This document shows, in pieces, positions 38,346 to 52,000 of a DNA stretch of 64,000 nt. The notes below the pieces were generated by a model. It saw only the letters and a list, made by a program, of their open reading frames with translations. It was not told the DNA's origin and did not search any database. Made by a program: the position numbers and the translations under genes. Within the stretch, counting starts at the first letter, position 1. Every line of letters begins with the position of its first letter. Source of the stretch: Gavia stellata (Eukaryota; Chordata; Aves; Gaviiformes; Gaviidae); contig NC_082596.1 in the NCBI RefSeq assembly GCF_030936135.1, forward strand, positions 96,332,449 through 96,396,448, written 5' to 3'.

Positions 38346-39829
38346 ACTTAATTTCCTCTCCCCATCACACCTTAACATCTCAGTTATGGCAACTCTTCTA
38401 CTGGCTGAGAAGGGCAGGATACAGCACTTCAGGAACTGCAGATGCGTGTCATTTCACCAAAGGCAAAACATGGCATTGCTAACAGCATGGGGCTACAGAA
38501 CAAAGCATGAGAAAACAGAGGCTTGCAGTGCAGCATTGCAACATCTGAGAACTGGATGATGACCAGCAGTTGGAGTTGGTGAACGGAAAAGGAGCAGAGC
38601 TTATTTGTGCCATCAAGATACCAGGAAAGGCTTCCATTTTGTCTGTTTCCCCTCAAAATGGCTGCAACTTCCTATCAGTCTCAGTTGGGCTGAGGCCAGC
38701 TGTTGAAATATGCTCCAAGACCTCCAGCAAGAGGTCTTGCAGGACCAGGACAGTGAGGAGCAGCAGAGGTACCCCTGGGAGGTACCCAGACCGAAGGGGA
38801 GCAAGGTGCTAAGGCTATGGTGAAATGAGTTGGCTTTTGCAGTTTGGGGCTGAGTAGGGAAGGGAAGGTGCAGGTCGTAGAGGGAGCTCGAGAAGACTGT
38901 AAAACAACCAAATTGCTTATGGGCCTAGGATTTTGGCATTCTAAGAAACGGCTTTCGTAACAGTGTGAGAAACTCCTTTGTTCATACCAGGACTGTGTGT
39001 ACAGACATAAATGTGTGCATAAACACTAAGGCTGGGCACAGTGAATGTAAAGCAGGGCAGATGTGTCCTTCCTTGCCCTCCCTGCACATTTGCACACACA
39101 TATATATATACGTACACACACTTACCCTTTCTCACCTTCAGATTTCTGGGAGCAGGACAGAAGATCCATTAAGGTGTAGTGAGGTAGAGAGCACCCAGGG
39201 TAAAGACTTTTCCTGGGTTTGTTCATCTGCCGAGGACCTAGCAGGAAGGGAGGATAATTGAAGTGCAAATTATCTTTAGCTATAATTAGATGTTCACATA
39301 TATTAAAAATATCTTTAAAGAAATTTAAAAGATTATTTCAAGATGAAAATAAGGCTTGGTGCACTTTCAGAATCTAGATGTTTCCCCTTTCAAACTCATG
39401 CTATATTGAGGGGGGTAGCCCATTAGTGCTGTCTTAAGTTTTACAGTAAATTATCTCAGATGCACTGGCAGAAGATTAGAAGACTGAAAAAAAAACCCTT
39501 CAAAAATCGCGTTTTTCATACTCATTGAACACCAGCGCATGACATGTGTTTTTTGATCTGCTGAAATTACTGTAAAAAAATGCTGACATAGTCCTGACAC
39601 TTGAACCAATGGATATAATGTTGTAGTTACAACTCTGGTAAAAGTTTCCAGCTAGCCAAAAAATAAAAAGCATTTCCCTCCAGTGTTCATACAAACCTAC
39701 AACAGAGGTAAGTTCCCTATGGAGTCCTGTCTTTGCTAACATAAGCACCACACAGTATGATGTGACTGTTGGTTCATGCTAGTCTTCCAACCAGATTTCT
39801 TCTTGCTGCTTCTACTGGACCACTGTTCC
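38346..39829. other. Intergenic, no gene recognised
   Basis: Mixed-composition DNA with a short TA/CA microsatellite near 39096-39121. Open frames up to 98 codons have no recognisable family. Confidence 0.6.
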
Positions 39830-40390
39830 AAATCCTAAATGCTCTGTTGGTCAGGAACATCTTTATAATTTCCATCCTAAATGTAATTATGGCAGGTCTG
39901 TGTCCTTCACCTTAAATAATTCTTTCCTTTTTCTTGTTTGCTACTAACATAGTACCCTTGACAGCACACCCAGAGTCAGCTTCGCTTCAGTTTTCATGTT
40001 AGGCTAAATAAATCAAGTTTCTGAACATCTTAATAACCCTTCTCCAGAACGCTTAGAGTTTGAATTGGTCTTTCTTGAACACCAGTGAACAGAACTCTTT
40101 TTGTCTTCCCATCATGAGGTTACTTCTTAACAGCATTATCTTTTTATCTTCTTCAAGTTGGATTATGTGGAACCTGAAGTCAAGATCTAACAGATCTATT
40201 GCGTTTCTTTTGCCTACAAAGTCTGTTAGATGGTTACTACCAAAGCAAGCTGCCAAATTAGTCTGGCACAATGAACCCTTGGTAAAACTATACTTCTTTT
40301 CATGCAATATTCCTTTTATGTCTCCAAGTATTCTTTCCTTTATATTATTTGAAAAGCCCCCCATAGTACTGTATACTAGCAATCCACGGT
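39830..40390 (-). mobile_element. Ancient CR1-type LINE fragment
   Basis: Two decayed pieces read in antisense order. The first (39.83-40.12 kb) carries AATGCTCTGTTGGTCAGGAA and the later CCCTTCTCCAGAACGCTTAG, an eroded CR1 'tctccag' area. The second (40.19-40.38 kb) carries CAAAGTCTGTTAGATGGTTA, AAGCTGCCAAATTAGTCTGG and CACAATGAACCCTTGGTAAA, the known amniote CR1 block 'aaattaggttagtctggcatgac...'. Overlapping 109- and 110-codon open frames on both strands here are remnants or chance. Ends are approximate. Confidence 0.55.
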
Positions 40391-43300
40391 AAATTAAATT
40401 GGATGTACTAGGGAAAGAGCTCAGAGAATCATAATTGTCATACAGATCAAATGTGGCTTCTTAAGTCTGACTAGTTGACTAACATTGATTACATACAAAA
40501 AAGAATGAAACGAAGACGCTGGCAACAGCCTATGTCAGTCCGCTGCATCAGTGCAAGAAAAAGTCTGTGTAATACCTAGCTGTACTTAGCCATATTTATC
40601 AAACTCTGTCACAAATGCTAGTTACATATTTGATGAGCAGTTTCATCGATCTGAGCTCTACGGTAGCAGAGACCACAAACAAATAAAAAAAGCAACCCAC
40701 ATACAGATCTCTCGGGACAAGGTTTAAATAGAGCGAATCTATTATGCTGGCTAGCTAGGGACTCATTACCAAATCCACCATTCTTTGTCTTTGGAAAGGC
40801 TAGAATCCATTCTGAGAGAAAAGCCCTTCAGCCCTCGGGATCCCAGCAAAAGATTAGAGTCTCTTTTTATCATTCACAGTCCTATTTCATCCCCACTGCA
40901 GAAAAGATTATGCCAAGGCCCATTGTTTCCTGTCCTCAGGCAGGCTGGGATCTCTTCTGAGAAGGCAGAATTTTTAAGTGCTTACAGCCCTGGTAGGAAG
41001 TACGATGAAAAATAGGCAGGAACTACCTCTCTACTCTTAAAAGCTGGATTTCCCTGTGTAATTATCCCAGTAGGAGCTGGAATTTGGAGGACTCAGATGA
41101 GTGTGGGACAGAGCGAGGCACAAAGGCTGGTGCTCCCCCACTTCCCCAGCCCTACATGGAGCAAAAAGCAGGGCAGCTCCTTTCTCTGGCAGCGCAGATA
41201 TCTTTCCCAGCAACAGCATCGCTGTACTTTGCGATGATTTGACACTGACATAATGCTTCCATATAATCTCTGAACACGGGAACTTCAGCACAGACCCGTT
41301 AAACCATACATAGCTGCTGTCCAAAATTGCCTCGTAACTTAGCAACTAACCTGCTATCACTCATAGGCCTTCTTTAACATTACCATTTCTTGAGTTTCTG
41401 CCTTTCATTATGCATATGTGTTTCAAGTATCTCCCCCCTCATTTGCAGTGCTTCAAGAAGCAACTCACTTTTCTTGGTTTTGGCCTTTTTTGGCTATATC
41501 TCTAGAGTAATTCTGCCTCAGGAACATCCCTACAGCTCGTTCTGACTTAGACTTAGCACCGTATCACCTAGCCCACCTGTTACTTCAGTAAGGGTAATTC
41601 GCAAGGAACCATCATCCTTTGGTAGTTTGCAATCAGGACTCAAACACAGTATGTTAGAGCAACATAGATAAAAGAGCTAAAAAACAACCAACCCCCACGA
41701 CCCACATTTAAGTTACGATTTTCCCACCAAGCCTAATTCAGCTTATATAAAACTACATGTATTTGCAATAAAGTCTTTCATCCCAGGACAACAGAACAGC
41801 CCACAAAATAAGCCTCCATTTTCTGGATTAACACACCACTACCACCATTTAAAGGAACAGGCAGCTACACATGCTGCAAAGGCAGTTGTTAAACAACCGC
41901 CTGTCTGTGTTGCTGGGTTTTGTCCAGGAGCAAAGAGGAACCGCATGCCTTAACCTTCATTTATGGACCGAAATAACTGCCTTTGCTTATGTTTTCTTTC
42001 ACTGTTGCTACAGCCTTATCTATTTGGTATCTTAGATATTTATACAGTACACAGATTTCTAGCACCTTGCAATTTTTTTCCCCCATATTTGTATCTGTTT
42101 ATACACGATCTTGTGGCTTGTTTTATTCAGAGGTATTTGACAAGACCTCAGGGTCTTGTGGTTTTGCTGTATGTGGTGATGTACTAACAGTATACAGAAA
42201 TATTTAAATTGCTACTTGAAATACAATTTGTACAAAAACTTAAACAAGCATCAATCAGAAGATTGATCATAAAACCCTCATATAAATAAGCCTTTAACTT
42301 CAGTGAACAAGTAAGGGCTTGCAAGAGAGCCCCTGGTCATATTGTAATGCATTAAACACTGTTTCATTAAGAAATATATTAAATCCCTCATTAAGAACAA
42401 ACTGAAAACCAACCCTTCCCTCCTCCAAATCTCTCTACAACCTTAAGGCAAAAATAAAAAGCTTGAAAACAATGTTGAAACTATAAATGGCATATAAAAG
42501 AATCCAAACATGTATTTCTTAAATGACACATTCAATATTTGAAGTTAGAAACCGCAAAGGAAAATGAACTAGGAGTGCCCAAGTACAGAACCACGTATTT
42601 TTTTTCCTGTTAGGTAACAGCAGAAAAAGAAAATGCCTTTCAAAACACTGGCATTTATGTAAATGGAGATGATGTTTCTATTAAACATTTACCTTTCACA
42701 GTGAGCGTATTTTTGCTTTGTTAGCTGATGACTACCACTGTTTTCTCTATCAAACAGGATTAGCTTCCTTATTCCCAACCCCCCAGTTAACAACACTTTA
42801 TGAATCATCAATTTATAACTAGTCAGGCATGGTCTGGCACCTTAGGGCAAACCGGGACCCTGTTTCAAACAAGACAAGTTAAAGTAGTTAACAGCTTAGT
42901 GGACGACATGCTGTTAACTTTTCTGAAGTCTTGGATGCATTTTTACTGAATAGCAAAAAGAGAGAGTAATAGCTCAGCATAGCTTCTTTTGAGACCTGTG
43001 GTCATGGGTATCCCCAAATCAGATTATTAAAAATTAAACAAGTCACATAGAGGAGCGTGCTGCAATGCATAGACTGGAAGGTGGCTAGGAGGATAAAAAT
43101 AAAATCAACTCAGAAGCTTCTAAAAAAAAGACAAGGCTCCTTTTTCAGAAGAAACAAAAATACTAAAATCTCTGCAGGAATTCTCCTATGGACTTGTGGA
43201 AGAGTGAGCCTTATTTTGCACTTTTTTCCCCCCTCAACTTTCATAGAATTTCAGCTTCTTCTTAAAAGCTTCCCAGAACCCAGTACTTCAGAACAGTACT

Positions 43301-46300
43301 GCAATGCGAGTACAACATACAAGGATGGCAAACTACAATGTTACAAGGTAACTAACTACATGAAAGAAAAATACTGAATGAAAATGTAAAACCCACATGC
43401 AGCATCTACACTAGACATGCTCAGTCTCATCCATGCATCATCAGTCGTTAATTTTTAGTATAGGCTCATGCCTGTAGCTTTCATTTGGTCTTAAAAGCTC
43501 AGTGAGGAGTTCAGTAGCTCAGACAAGAAGGTGGTTAGTGCCTCAGCCTAGCTGGCGTCTAAGGAACACAAGGGAACTCTGCATGTAAATTGCAAGGCAT
43601 TAGAATTGGCTTCTTTGAAAGCTGAGATATAAAAGCTTATCAAAATCTCCAGCCATAATCTGGATCTGGTTGTGGTAAATGGTCTTTAAAGGGAGCTTCT
43701 GAAGTGGCCTTTGTATTTATTAATTTCTTGCATCCCTGGGAGAGCTTTGGAAATATATAATGCTTAGTGCACCTTTCCAATCAGAAAAGAGCTACTGGGT
43801 AAAGACAGGAGAACGACTGGGAGCGATACAAATTATTCTGGGCAAAATCACAATCAAAAGTGACATATTTAATAGTTGCCTATTCATGGAGTAACATGCA
43901 TTGCTGACAGTCCTACATAAGAGGACTACAAGACTTCTGACAATGGAAAAGGACCAAAGCATGCTGGAGATGAAAGTATAAATGCTGAGTTTTACCCTTC
44001 ATGCTGTGAAACCTGCCCTGCTTCCCTTCCCACCCCTGCCAGCACGATTACTCACCCTGGCAGTTCTGAAGCAAACCCTGGAGCCCTGTGTACCAGCTTC
44101 ATTTGACCAAATTCAGTAGCTTGCTATACGTATGCGGTTACTATATTCATGTACCATACAGTTCTGTTTAAAGCTCTCACAGAACATGTGCCACTTACCT
44201 GCAGGAAAAAAAACCCAACCAACCACAACACACCTCCCTTCTTTTTACCTCGCTACATTTTTACTCATGCAACAAGAAAAGACTATTCACGAGTACTATT
44301 AGTCAGGGCTCGAATCAAGCTGACATAATTTCAGAATACAATGGGGAACCTAATGAACTTCTAAGAGTTTGATAGGGTGCATATTGGAACAGCAAAGGGA
44401 GGTAGGGTATTTGAAATACTACAACACATCAACGTGCCTCACTACGGGGGCCCAAGACTGATATTTGCCACAATACTTTGGCACTCATTTCCAGTATTTT
44501 GGTTTTGATACCAGCTGGGCATCCTCCCAAGAAAACTGGAATCTTCTTTCTTGGAATGGACGGATTTCAAAGAAACACTATGCAAACACCGATATCTTCC
44601 CTCTATAATCTTTATCTAGTTACAAAACTGCATGTTAAGGGTAAGAGGCAATTGCTCTGACGCAGAATTTAAGTGTAAAATAAAGAATCAACCCTACCGC
44701 TTTAAAATGTTTGGTAATCGGGTAAAAAACATGTTTTAAGCCAAAAGGAAGCTTTCCTAACAAAGGCACAGGAGGTTCTCCATCTCAAAGAGTGTATGCA
44801 CTTGTTTCTGATTAAAGCAAACCCCAATATTCCATGCACATACTTGACTGCAAATGAACCTTCTATTTAGGGGCTGAAGAAAATGAATTGCTTATACAGA
44901 AAGCTTTACTCTAAAAACCACCACCACGAAAAAACCTCCCATAAAAAAACCCCGCCCCACAACAAAAAGCCCTATAAATTCAAGATATGGATAACCGAAG
45001 GAAAAAATGATTAAAAAGAAACCACCAAACTAATCAATAATTTCTTTCTGAATACAACTTTTCCCAATATATTAAAACATCTTAAAAATTATTAATTTTA
45101 CAGTGTACTTATTCCTTGAAAAGAAACTTTACATAGCAGCTTTGTTAAATATCAAATTGTCTTGCAGAAATCATAATAAAGGCGGTTTACTTGATTCCTG
45201 AAAACTCGGTTGGTGATGCAAAACCAAGTCTTGCTCACACCTTGCAACCAGTAGTTCAAAGGAACTAGTCACCGGAATTTGGCAAACTTTGCTGATTAAA
45301 AAAAAACACCCACACAAAAACCCCCCACCAGTTATCCTGTGTGAGGTCTATGGATGGCAGCAAGAGTAGGAAGAGAGAAGTCCATTGAAGCAGTACGACT
45401 CACAATATCTAGAAGGTAAAAGCACACCTCCAAAGTCAAGAGGAATGATTAATAGCTGCACGGAGCTAGGATTTCACCATTTATGAAAAAGGTCAGTTAA
45501 GTGAATATTCAGAACTAGAATAAGGCTTATTCTAGTAAGCCAAAACATTTCTGGTTAGAAAAATTGAAGCAGATCTCATATCTACATTAAGATATTTTTC
45601 CATTTGTTAACTCATGGTTTTAAGTACAGCTGTACAACATTCTGGGAAATGAATGATGCAATCAACACTTCCAATAGAGAAAGGGCTAAAGAGCATGTGA
45701 TTTAACAGCGATAAAATACTTGAAGCAAACAATTTAGTTAATAGATGAAGTGAAATGGAGACGGCTCCCTTACGGATTTTTACTGAAAACAAGAGGGAAA
45801 GCAAGATAGGCAAACAGTTAAATTCTAACTAACATATTACAAGAAAATACAGTTTTGTAAGACGTCTGGATTTCGATTTGTTTTGCAAAACACAAAGAAG
45901 CTTTAGGAGCAACTTAGGTTTTCCAGCAAATGGAATGATTCTCAATCTCCTTCCCCAAAAGGAAATAAAACCTCCAAGAATCTCCTTTCTTTGCTGTGCG
46001 AATGTGGAAGTTCACAGGGAAAACTCACAACTAGTTTTAACACAGGCAGACTGCTCCTCTTACATACTTTCAATAGGCAGGCTCTTCCTGAAAGCAAATC
46101 AGAGCTGGAGCTCAGCTTTAGCTTCATCCTCTATTCTTGCACACTAACTTAAAGAGAGCGCCTGAGAAATCTAACATTTCTAGATTAATTTTTTTCTTTT
46201 ATACTTTTTTTCTGCCAGGCAGGAAATGAACAGATACATTTCTGAATCAAGTGGGAGCTATTGCAGTTTTTCCACAGCTGAAGTGGTTTTATGGTAAAAC

Positions 46301-47502
46301 CGTCCCATTTATTTTTCACTTGCATCTTTTGAAAGAGCTCTGCAAGTTAAAAGTCAAAATCCGAAGTCAGAGAACTGAAAAGTATTTCTGCACGTTTAGA
46401 ATCGCTACTAATTCAAATTAAGGACAATATACAGCATGATACGAGTCTTAGAGAAAAAAAATTTGGAGAATTGCCAACTTAGGTCTCCTATCTATAAATT
46501 TAGTGATCATTTGACATTCAACTCTTGCTTTTCAAAAGGTATTTAGTAGTACGTCCTGATGTATTTGCTTCTGACCTGTACCAAAAGGCCCATTCTTTGA
46601 GTTTAAATCTCTTTGAAAGAATTTGTGTTTGGAAATAGATGGAGGGATTTTCTACCTTTTTGGAATGCCAATAAATACATGTGGTACACATGATGAGACT
46701 GTGTTAGAAAGATTGATAAACTGATCTTTAAGAAAATCAGAGGAAACTGGAGATTTTGCATCTCTGCACACAGGAGAGGAGTAACAAGCTTTTACATCAC
46801 ATTTGAGGACTTTATAGGCTAGGAAATAATAACTAAGTTCTATTTATAGTGTCCTTTTCCTGAATGACATACTAACTTTATTCCTTGTTTAGAACACTCA
46901 CCAAGAAGTGCTGGTTTTCCTGACACCTTGCTAATTCCAGAACAATGCTGTTCTATAACCTTTCACTTCCTCCTTCCACCTGCCCTGAAAATAAATTTAT
47001 TTGCATAGTATCTATTTTAGCAGGATAGACCCTATATTTAAAGTTAGTTCTAAATAATGATTTTAGCAACTATTTATCAGATGCTCAGGCATACAGGCAA
47101 AGATGTACGGATTACATAGACATATGAATCATCTGTCCTGGGAAGACAGGAACCAACATTGAAGTCATTCCAAACATTAAATTATTGCTTGTCTAATTTG
47201 AGAAAGTGTTAAGTCCTGTAAGTTAGTACAAAAAATATTTTTTAAACAAAAAAAGTGAAGATCTTGAATATAGATTAATTCAATTTAGAGTGGCTGTTAA
47301 GTTATTCTGTAATAATAGTTTTCCTTACATTATTGGCTGTTCTTTCCTCTTCAGTGTGTTAGAGGGGCTGTCAACTTCGCTAATTCTTAGCTTAAAAAAA
47401 GTCCTATTAGCAGTGACTTACCTTCAAACAAAGAGATTAAATTCAAATTAAAGTTGCATCTATAATGAAAACTCAGCATATTCTATGAAATACTCAAAAT
47501 TC
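40391..47502. other. Intergenic or distal MCUR1 3' flank, no gene recognised
   Basis: About 7 kb of AT-rich sequence downstream of MCUR1. No CR1, RNA gene or coding exon was recognised. Low-complexity AAACCCC-type words occur near 44208, 44935 and 45299. Several minus-strand AATAAA words (TTTATT on plus near 43717, 46309 and 46996) could serve as distal poly(A) sites, so part of this interval may belong to a longer MCUR1 3' UTR. Confidence 0.55.
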
Positions 47503-48946
47503 TTTATTTCAGGCCAGTACAGTATTGTTACAGGCATGCATCTCTTCCTCCGCACTTGCACATGAACATAGTTGGCACTCCCAACCACCAAAAAAGTTAA
47601 ATGGTTATTACAGTACAGGCACAAAGTAGCCAAAGAGCTTTACTTTCATTAAGCAAAGCCACGATTGTGCTCTAACAGCATTTATTACCAATGCATAGAT
47701 TGTTCTCTCTTCCCAAGAGCAAGCAAGCAAGGGAAATTGCCCTTAGCTGAAGGAACACAGATGGCAGCTCTGCTACTATAGCAGCTATTTCACCCGTGGA
47801 AGAATGACAGATACCTGGATACACTGGACACCTTCTTGCACTGCTATCAGTTGCACTTACTAGTTCACGTGGGCTCGCTTGGAACTGGATTAAACATCCT
47901 TGCAGGTCTCCATTACTGCTTGCATTATTATAATCACTAAAAAGTTCCACATTTGAAGAATCAACAGGAATTTTTTTTTAAAGTAAAAGAACAAAAAAAC
48001 CAGAAGGCTGTCAATATTGCAGTTCCCTCACCTAAGACACTGTTTCATAACCACCATTTTAAATCCCTTTCCTTTCTAGAAGCATCAATCACCTTCCATC
48101 AAGAAGGCAGCACCAGAGACACTTCGTATCACTTAACCGTAAATTAACAAGCCTAAGTGTATTTTACTGCATTTCAAACTTCCAGTTACAGTGGTAAAGT
48201 TAACAATTAGCATATGGAATGAGTATCAGATACTTATATGTACCAAAGGCAAGTTAGTCACAAAAACCTCTACAAATATATTACAAACAAAACTAGCAAC
48301 AAAGACTGCTATCATTACACAGTACTCTTCATGAAAGATGACTGATTGGACGGCCATCTGGAAAACAAGCTGATAACTGTAATGTTATAAAAATAGCAAA
48401 ACAAATATTTGATTATAGTAACTGTATGAACAAGGGTTAGAAGGAGGGAATTAAGCATGATTCAGTTAACACAAATTCTACTTATACAAGAGTGCCTCCA
48501 AGCCACAAAACGTGTAGCTTCAGTTTTACATTGATAATCAAGACTTCAGTCTGGTACATGCAACTGACGCCAGCAAGCATGTCTGAATAGGCAATGGAAC
48601 ATAATTCCATAGATCTTTCTCTACAGCATGCAGCCCCATACCATTGGTACGAATGCCAGGCTTTGCTTATATGACACTTTGTAGCAGCGAGGTGTACTGC
48701 AGTTCAGAAGGGAAGGAAATGGCAGAAATGTGTACACCATGCTTTCATCAGAGGTAAGTTTCAAAATATGCACGGTATGTGTAATTTGTTTCTAGGCACA
48801 TCTTTGGTTACATTCTCAATATACTCCACTTTACAAAAAGAAAAATATAAATAAAACAGTCAAGGCTTGGTAAAAGTCCAGGCAAAGATAAAACTTCTTT
48901 TTTTCAGAAACCAAGAGAGTAGAAGTCCCTTTAAATGGATGTTTTA
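47490..48946 (-). other. MCUR1: MCUR1 3' UTR (putative extent)
   Basis: This is the sequence downstream of the MCUR1 TAA on the minus strand, to the poly(A) signal at 47503. It is AT-rich with no repeats recognised. The extent depends on which poly(A) site is used, and longer forms are possible. A 92-codon open frame at 47672-47950 has no recognisable family. Confidence 0.5.
47503..47508 (-). terminator. MCUR1: Putative MCUR1 poly(A) signal
   Basis: AATAAA on the minus strand (GAAATAAAGAATTTTG context) lies 1.44 kb past the MCUR1 stop codon. It is followed by T-rich sequence, including ATTTTGAGTATTTC, that could act as a downstream element. A nearer AATAAA lies at 47681-47686. Which one is used cannot be told from sequence. 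Confidence 0.4.
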
Positions 48947-49002
48947 TTATATCCATAAACGATAAAATCCCAGTGCTACAGTAAGGCATGTAAATACTGA
49001 AC
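48947..49002 (-). CDS. MCUR1: MCUR1 last coding exon
   Basis: After acceptor TTTCTTTCAG, two bases complete a Gly codon, and then [17 protein letters not shown] and TAA follow. It codes the hydrophobic C-terminal membrane segment that anchors the protein in the inner membrane. This C-terminus is nearly invariant in vertebrates as I recall it. Confidence 0.97.
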
Positions 49003-52000
49003 CTGAAAGAAAATAAAAACGGGGAGGAAAATGGAGACAAGAAATCATTAGCTCTCAGAACATCTCTTCAGAAAGCTATGTACACATCTTGCTACAATAC
49101 TAAAAGTATAACCACTACCCCTTCCCCATGTAAGAAAATAAGGGTTTTCATTTACAACAAACAATTTCAAGGTGTAGGGGCACAAAAATGACAAATAAGA
49201 AAGAAGGAAATAAAGAATGCAGGAAAGCTGGGCTGGAAAACTGTCAAAAGGCTGAAAGAAACCCTTAGTTGCTTACCATTCCAAAAAAGATCAATATGGC
49301 AAGTTACAGTTGTAAAGTGAGGAAATGAGTAACAGGATTATTAAATCACAGTCAAGTATTCAGCAAACAATAAATGGAAGCTATCTTTAATGAGGCTGTA
49401 TCAGTTTGCAGTTTTTAAAATTGCTATTTAAATGAAATCAACTTTTGGTTTCTAGATATACACACAAAAGATTTTTGCCATTATTTGCAACAGGAGCACT
49501 TCAAACACAATGCAAATTATTTTTAATTTTTTTTTCCTCCCATGCAGAGTTCAACATGTTTTTGAGTAGGGATGGTGGGGAAAAGAACTTCCTCTCATTT
49601 TAATAAATTGCCTTTTATTTTCCAGTAATGGTTCTCTCTAAAGGATATGCCTGAAGTACACTACTATGAATAGACGTAAGTGATTGTACTTGTGACAAAA
49701 TCCATTGTGAAAGAATAATCAGAAAATCTAAATCAGAAGAATGATTTTCTACTGCAAACCTGCTCATTTAATAGCACCGCACGCTCAGTAGAAAGACTCA
49801 AAATATTAGTTACCTAGGGCATTAATGTAGGCACACACACATATATAGTATTTTTTTAATGCACATGCCTGAAAAATGAAAGTTTAAAGAATATGTGGCG
49901 CTGAACAGTCAGAAAAGCTGAAATGTTCCATTTTGCCTATAGAACTCCATCAGACATTCACAGAAATCCTATAATGCATGCAGCAGGCTGCTTTATAAAT
50001 TAAGTCAGGCATAGAAGAACTTTTTGGCCCTTGTTAACAGGCAGTCTTTTAGATTTCTCATACACATTATTATTACAGTATAAAGCAGGGGAAAAAGCAA
50101 AAAGTCATACAGCCATAACCCATGCAAGATAAAATTGCGAATCGTAGGAAACTTTGTCTGGAATAAGCACACAAATAAGGCTGTTAATCTTGAGTCGGAC
50201 TATTTCAAGTATTTTTTTTTTTAATCAGGGCCTTTACGAATACAGTCAATCAAGAGTTTGCTAAACATTTAAAAATGTTTACTAGTTTCACTATCAGAGA
50301 CAACCATCAGATTCCTTACCTGCTAAGTATTTAATATTATCAAGTTTGTGCGATTCGAGCATTGTTTTCAGATCTGCAACTTCTGTGTCTATTTTTCTGT
50401 CTGTTTGGGTCAGAGCTCGATCTTGTTGTGCGTGCTAAAAAACACAGCAAGAAAATGATGCAATTTGAACAGTTTCTAGTTTATTTAGGAATTTAACCCA
50501 TCCCTTCAAGTTTTATTTTTGGTTCCTCCTTAAACGTATGTTAATTTGCATTCAAAGAGAACAAGTTCCTTCCTAGCTGATTATATCCAAGGAATTGAAT
50601 GTTTTGGTGAACTTTGTATGAATACATGTTCCTTAACACGTAACCTAGAAAGTGGCAGAACTGGATGCCTTCTGATCTCAATCTAGTAGCATAAACATTA
50701 ACTTCAATTTGTCATTTGGCCCACTGATATTAAAGTCACTGCTCAATTATAAGAGCTATTGAGAAGTCTAAGAGCCTCTTGTGACCAAAGCGTAACGAAG
50801 CATAAAGATTTATGGATCATTAGAAAAACTGAGAATTGGTCTTCTCATGTAAAAAAGCATGTTTTCATCTTGTAATGAATTCTACCACAAAAACAGCTAC
50901 AGACAAATTCAGAATCTGATTGTGACAGAAGACAGGACTTCTGTAAAAAAACAGGATAGAATTATTACTCAGAAAAGACTGAAAGATCAAACTTGTAAAC
51001 TGAGAACAACTGCTGCTGAGTTGCTGATATTTTCAAATCGGCACTACTGAAACATTGCGAATCAGTTAATGATTTACTGCTACGCATCTTCCTAGGGATA
51101 ATTCTCTACACTACAGAAAGGAAACAAAAGGAAGAGGAAGTGCTTGATAAAAACTTCCTCTAAAATGAAGCCAAATCAATCTAGCAATGTTTTTCACTGA
51201 ACAGGGCGAGGGGGTGGGGGGGTGGGAATTAGTTTCACAAACTAACATTGAGTAGCATTCCATCTAGAGAAAATACTACATGCATGAAGTTTCAAAACAA
51301 AGTGACCACTGAACAGTTTATATATACATGCAGAGGGTCTAATAACATATATGAAAGCCTTTTTATTCTGTAGGCACTTCAGTTACCTGTACCAATATGA
51401 AAACACACAGGGAAATAATAAAGCACAATGATATTTTGTACATTAAAGTGCCTAAAGACACGAACAATTCCAAAAATACCAGGTCTATAACACAAGTACA
51501 AAAGATCTGCAGTGTAATAATCAGCTACCAAGTTCTTACCAATTCCACTATTTCTGTCCTCATTTCAAGCAGTTTTCTTTCATTAAGTGAGTACTAGAGG
51601 GGAAAAAAAACCACAACAGAGATAAACATGATATTGTCATTAACCTTTTTGCTCCACACTTCAAAGCATATGTTTTTGTTTCCAAATTCTGTCGAACACT
51701 GAATCTGGACAAGATTGTCTGACAACACTTGGGAGACAGTATCATAGGATAATTGCTGTCCTTTGGAAAAGCACAATTTATACAGGTGTTCATCCACACC
51801 TCTGAACTGCGAAGCGCAACAAGTCCATCAGACACTCATCTTCTGCAGAAACTGTATATATTAATAAGCAGCTAGAAGAAAGGTTTGCAGATTTGCCTTT
51901 CTGAAAAAACAAAGACCTATGATTCTGAACAGTAACTCTGGAACAGTTAACTAATCCATTGAGCATACAGGCACAATTAAGACTGAACCATCTACTTTCT

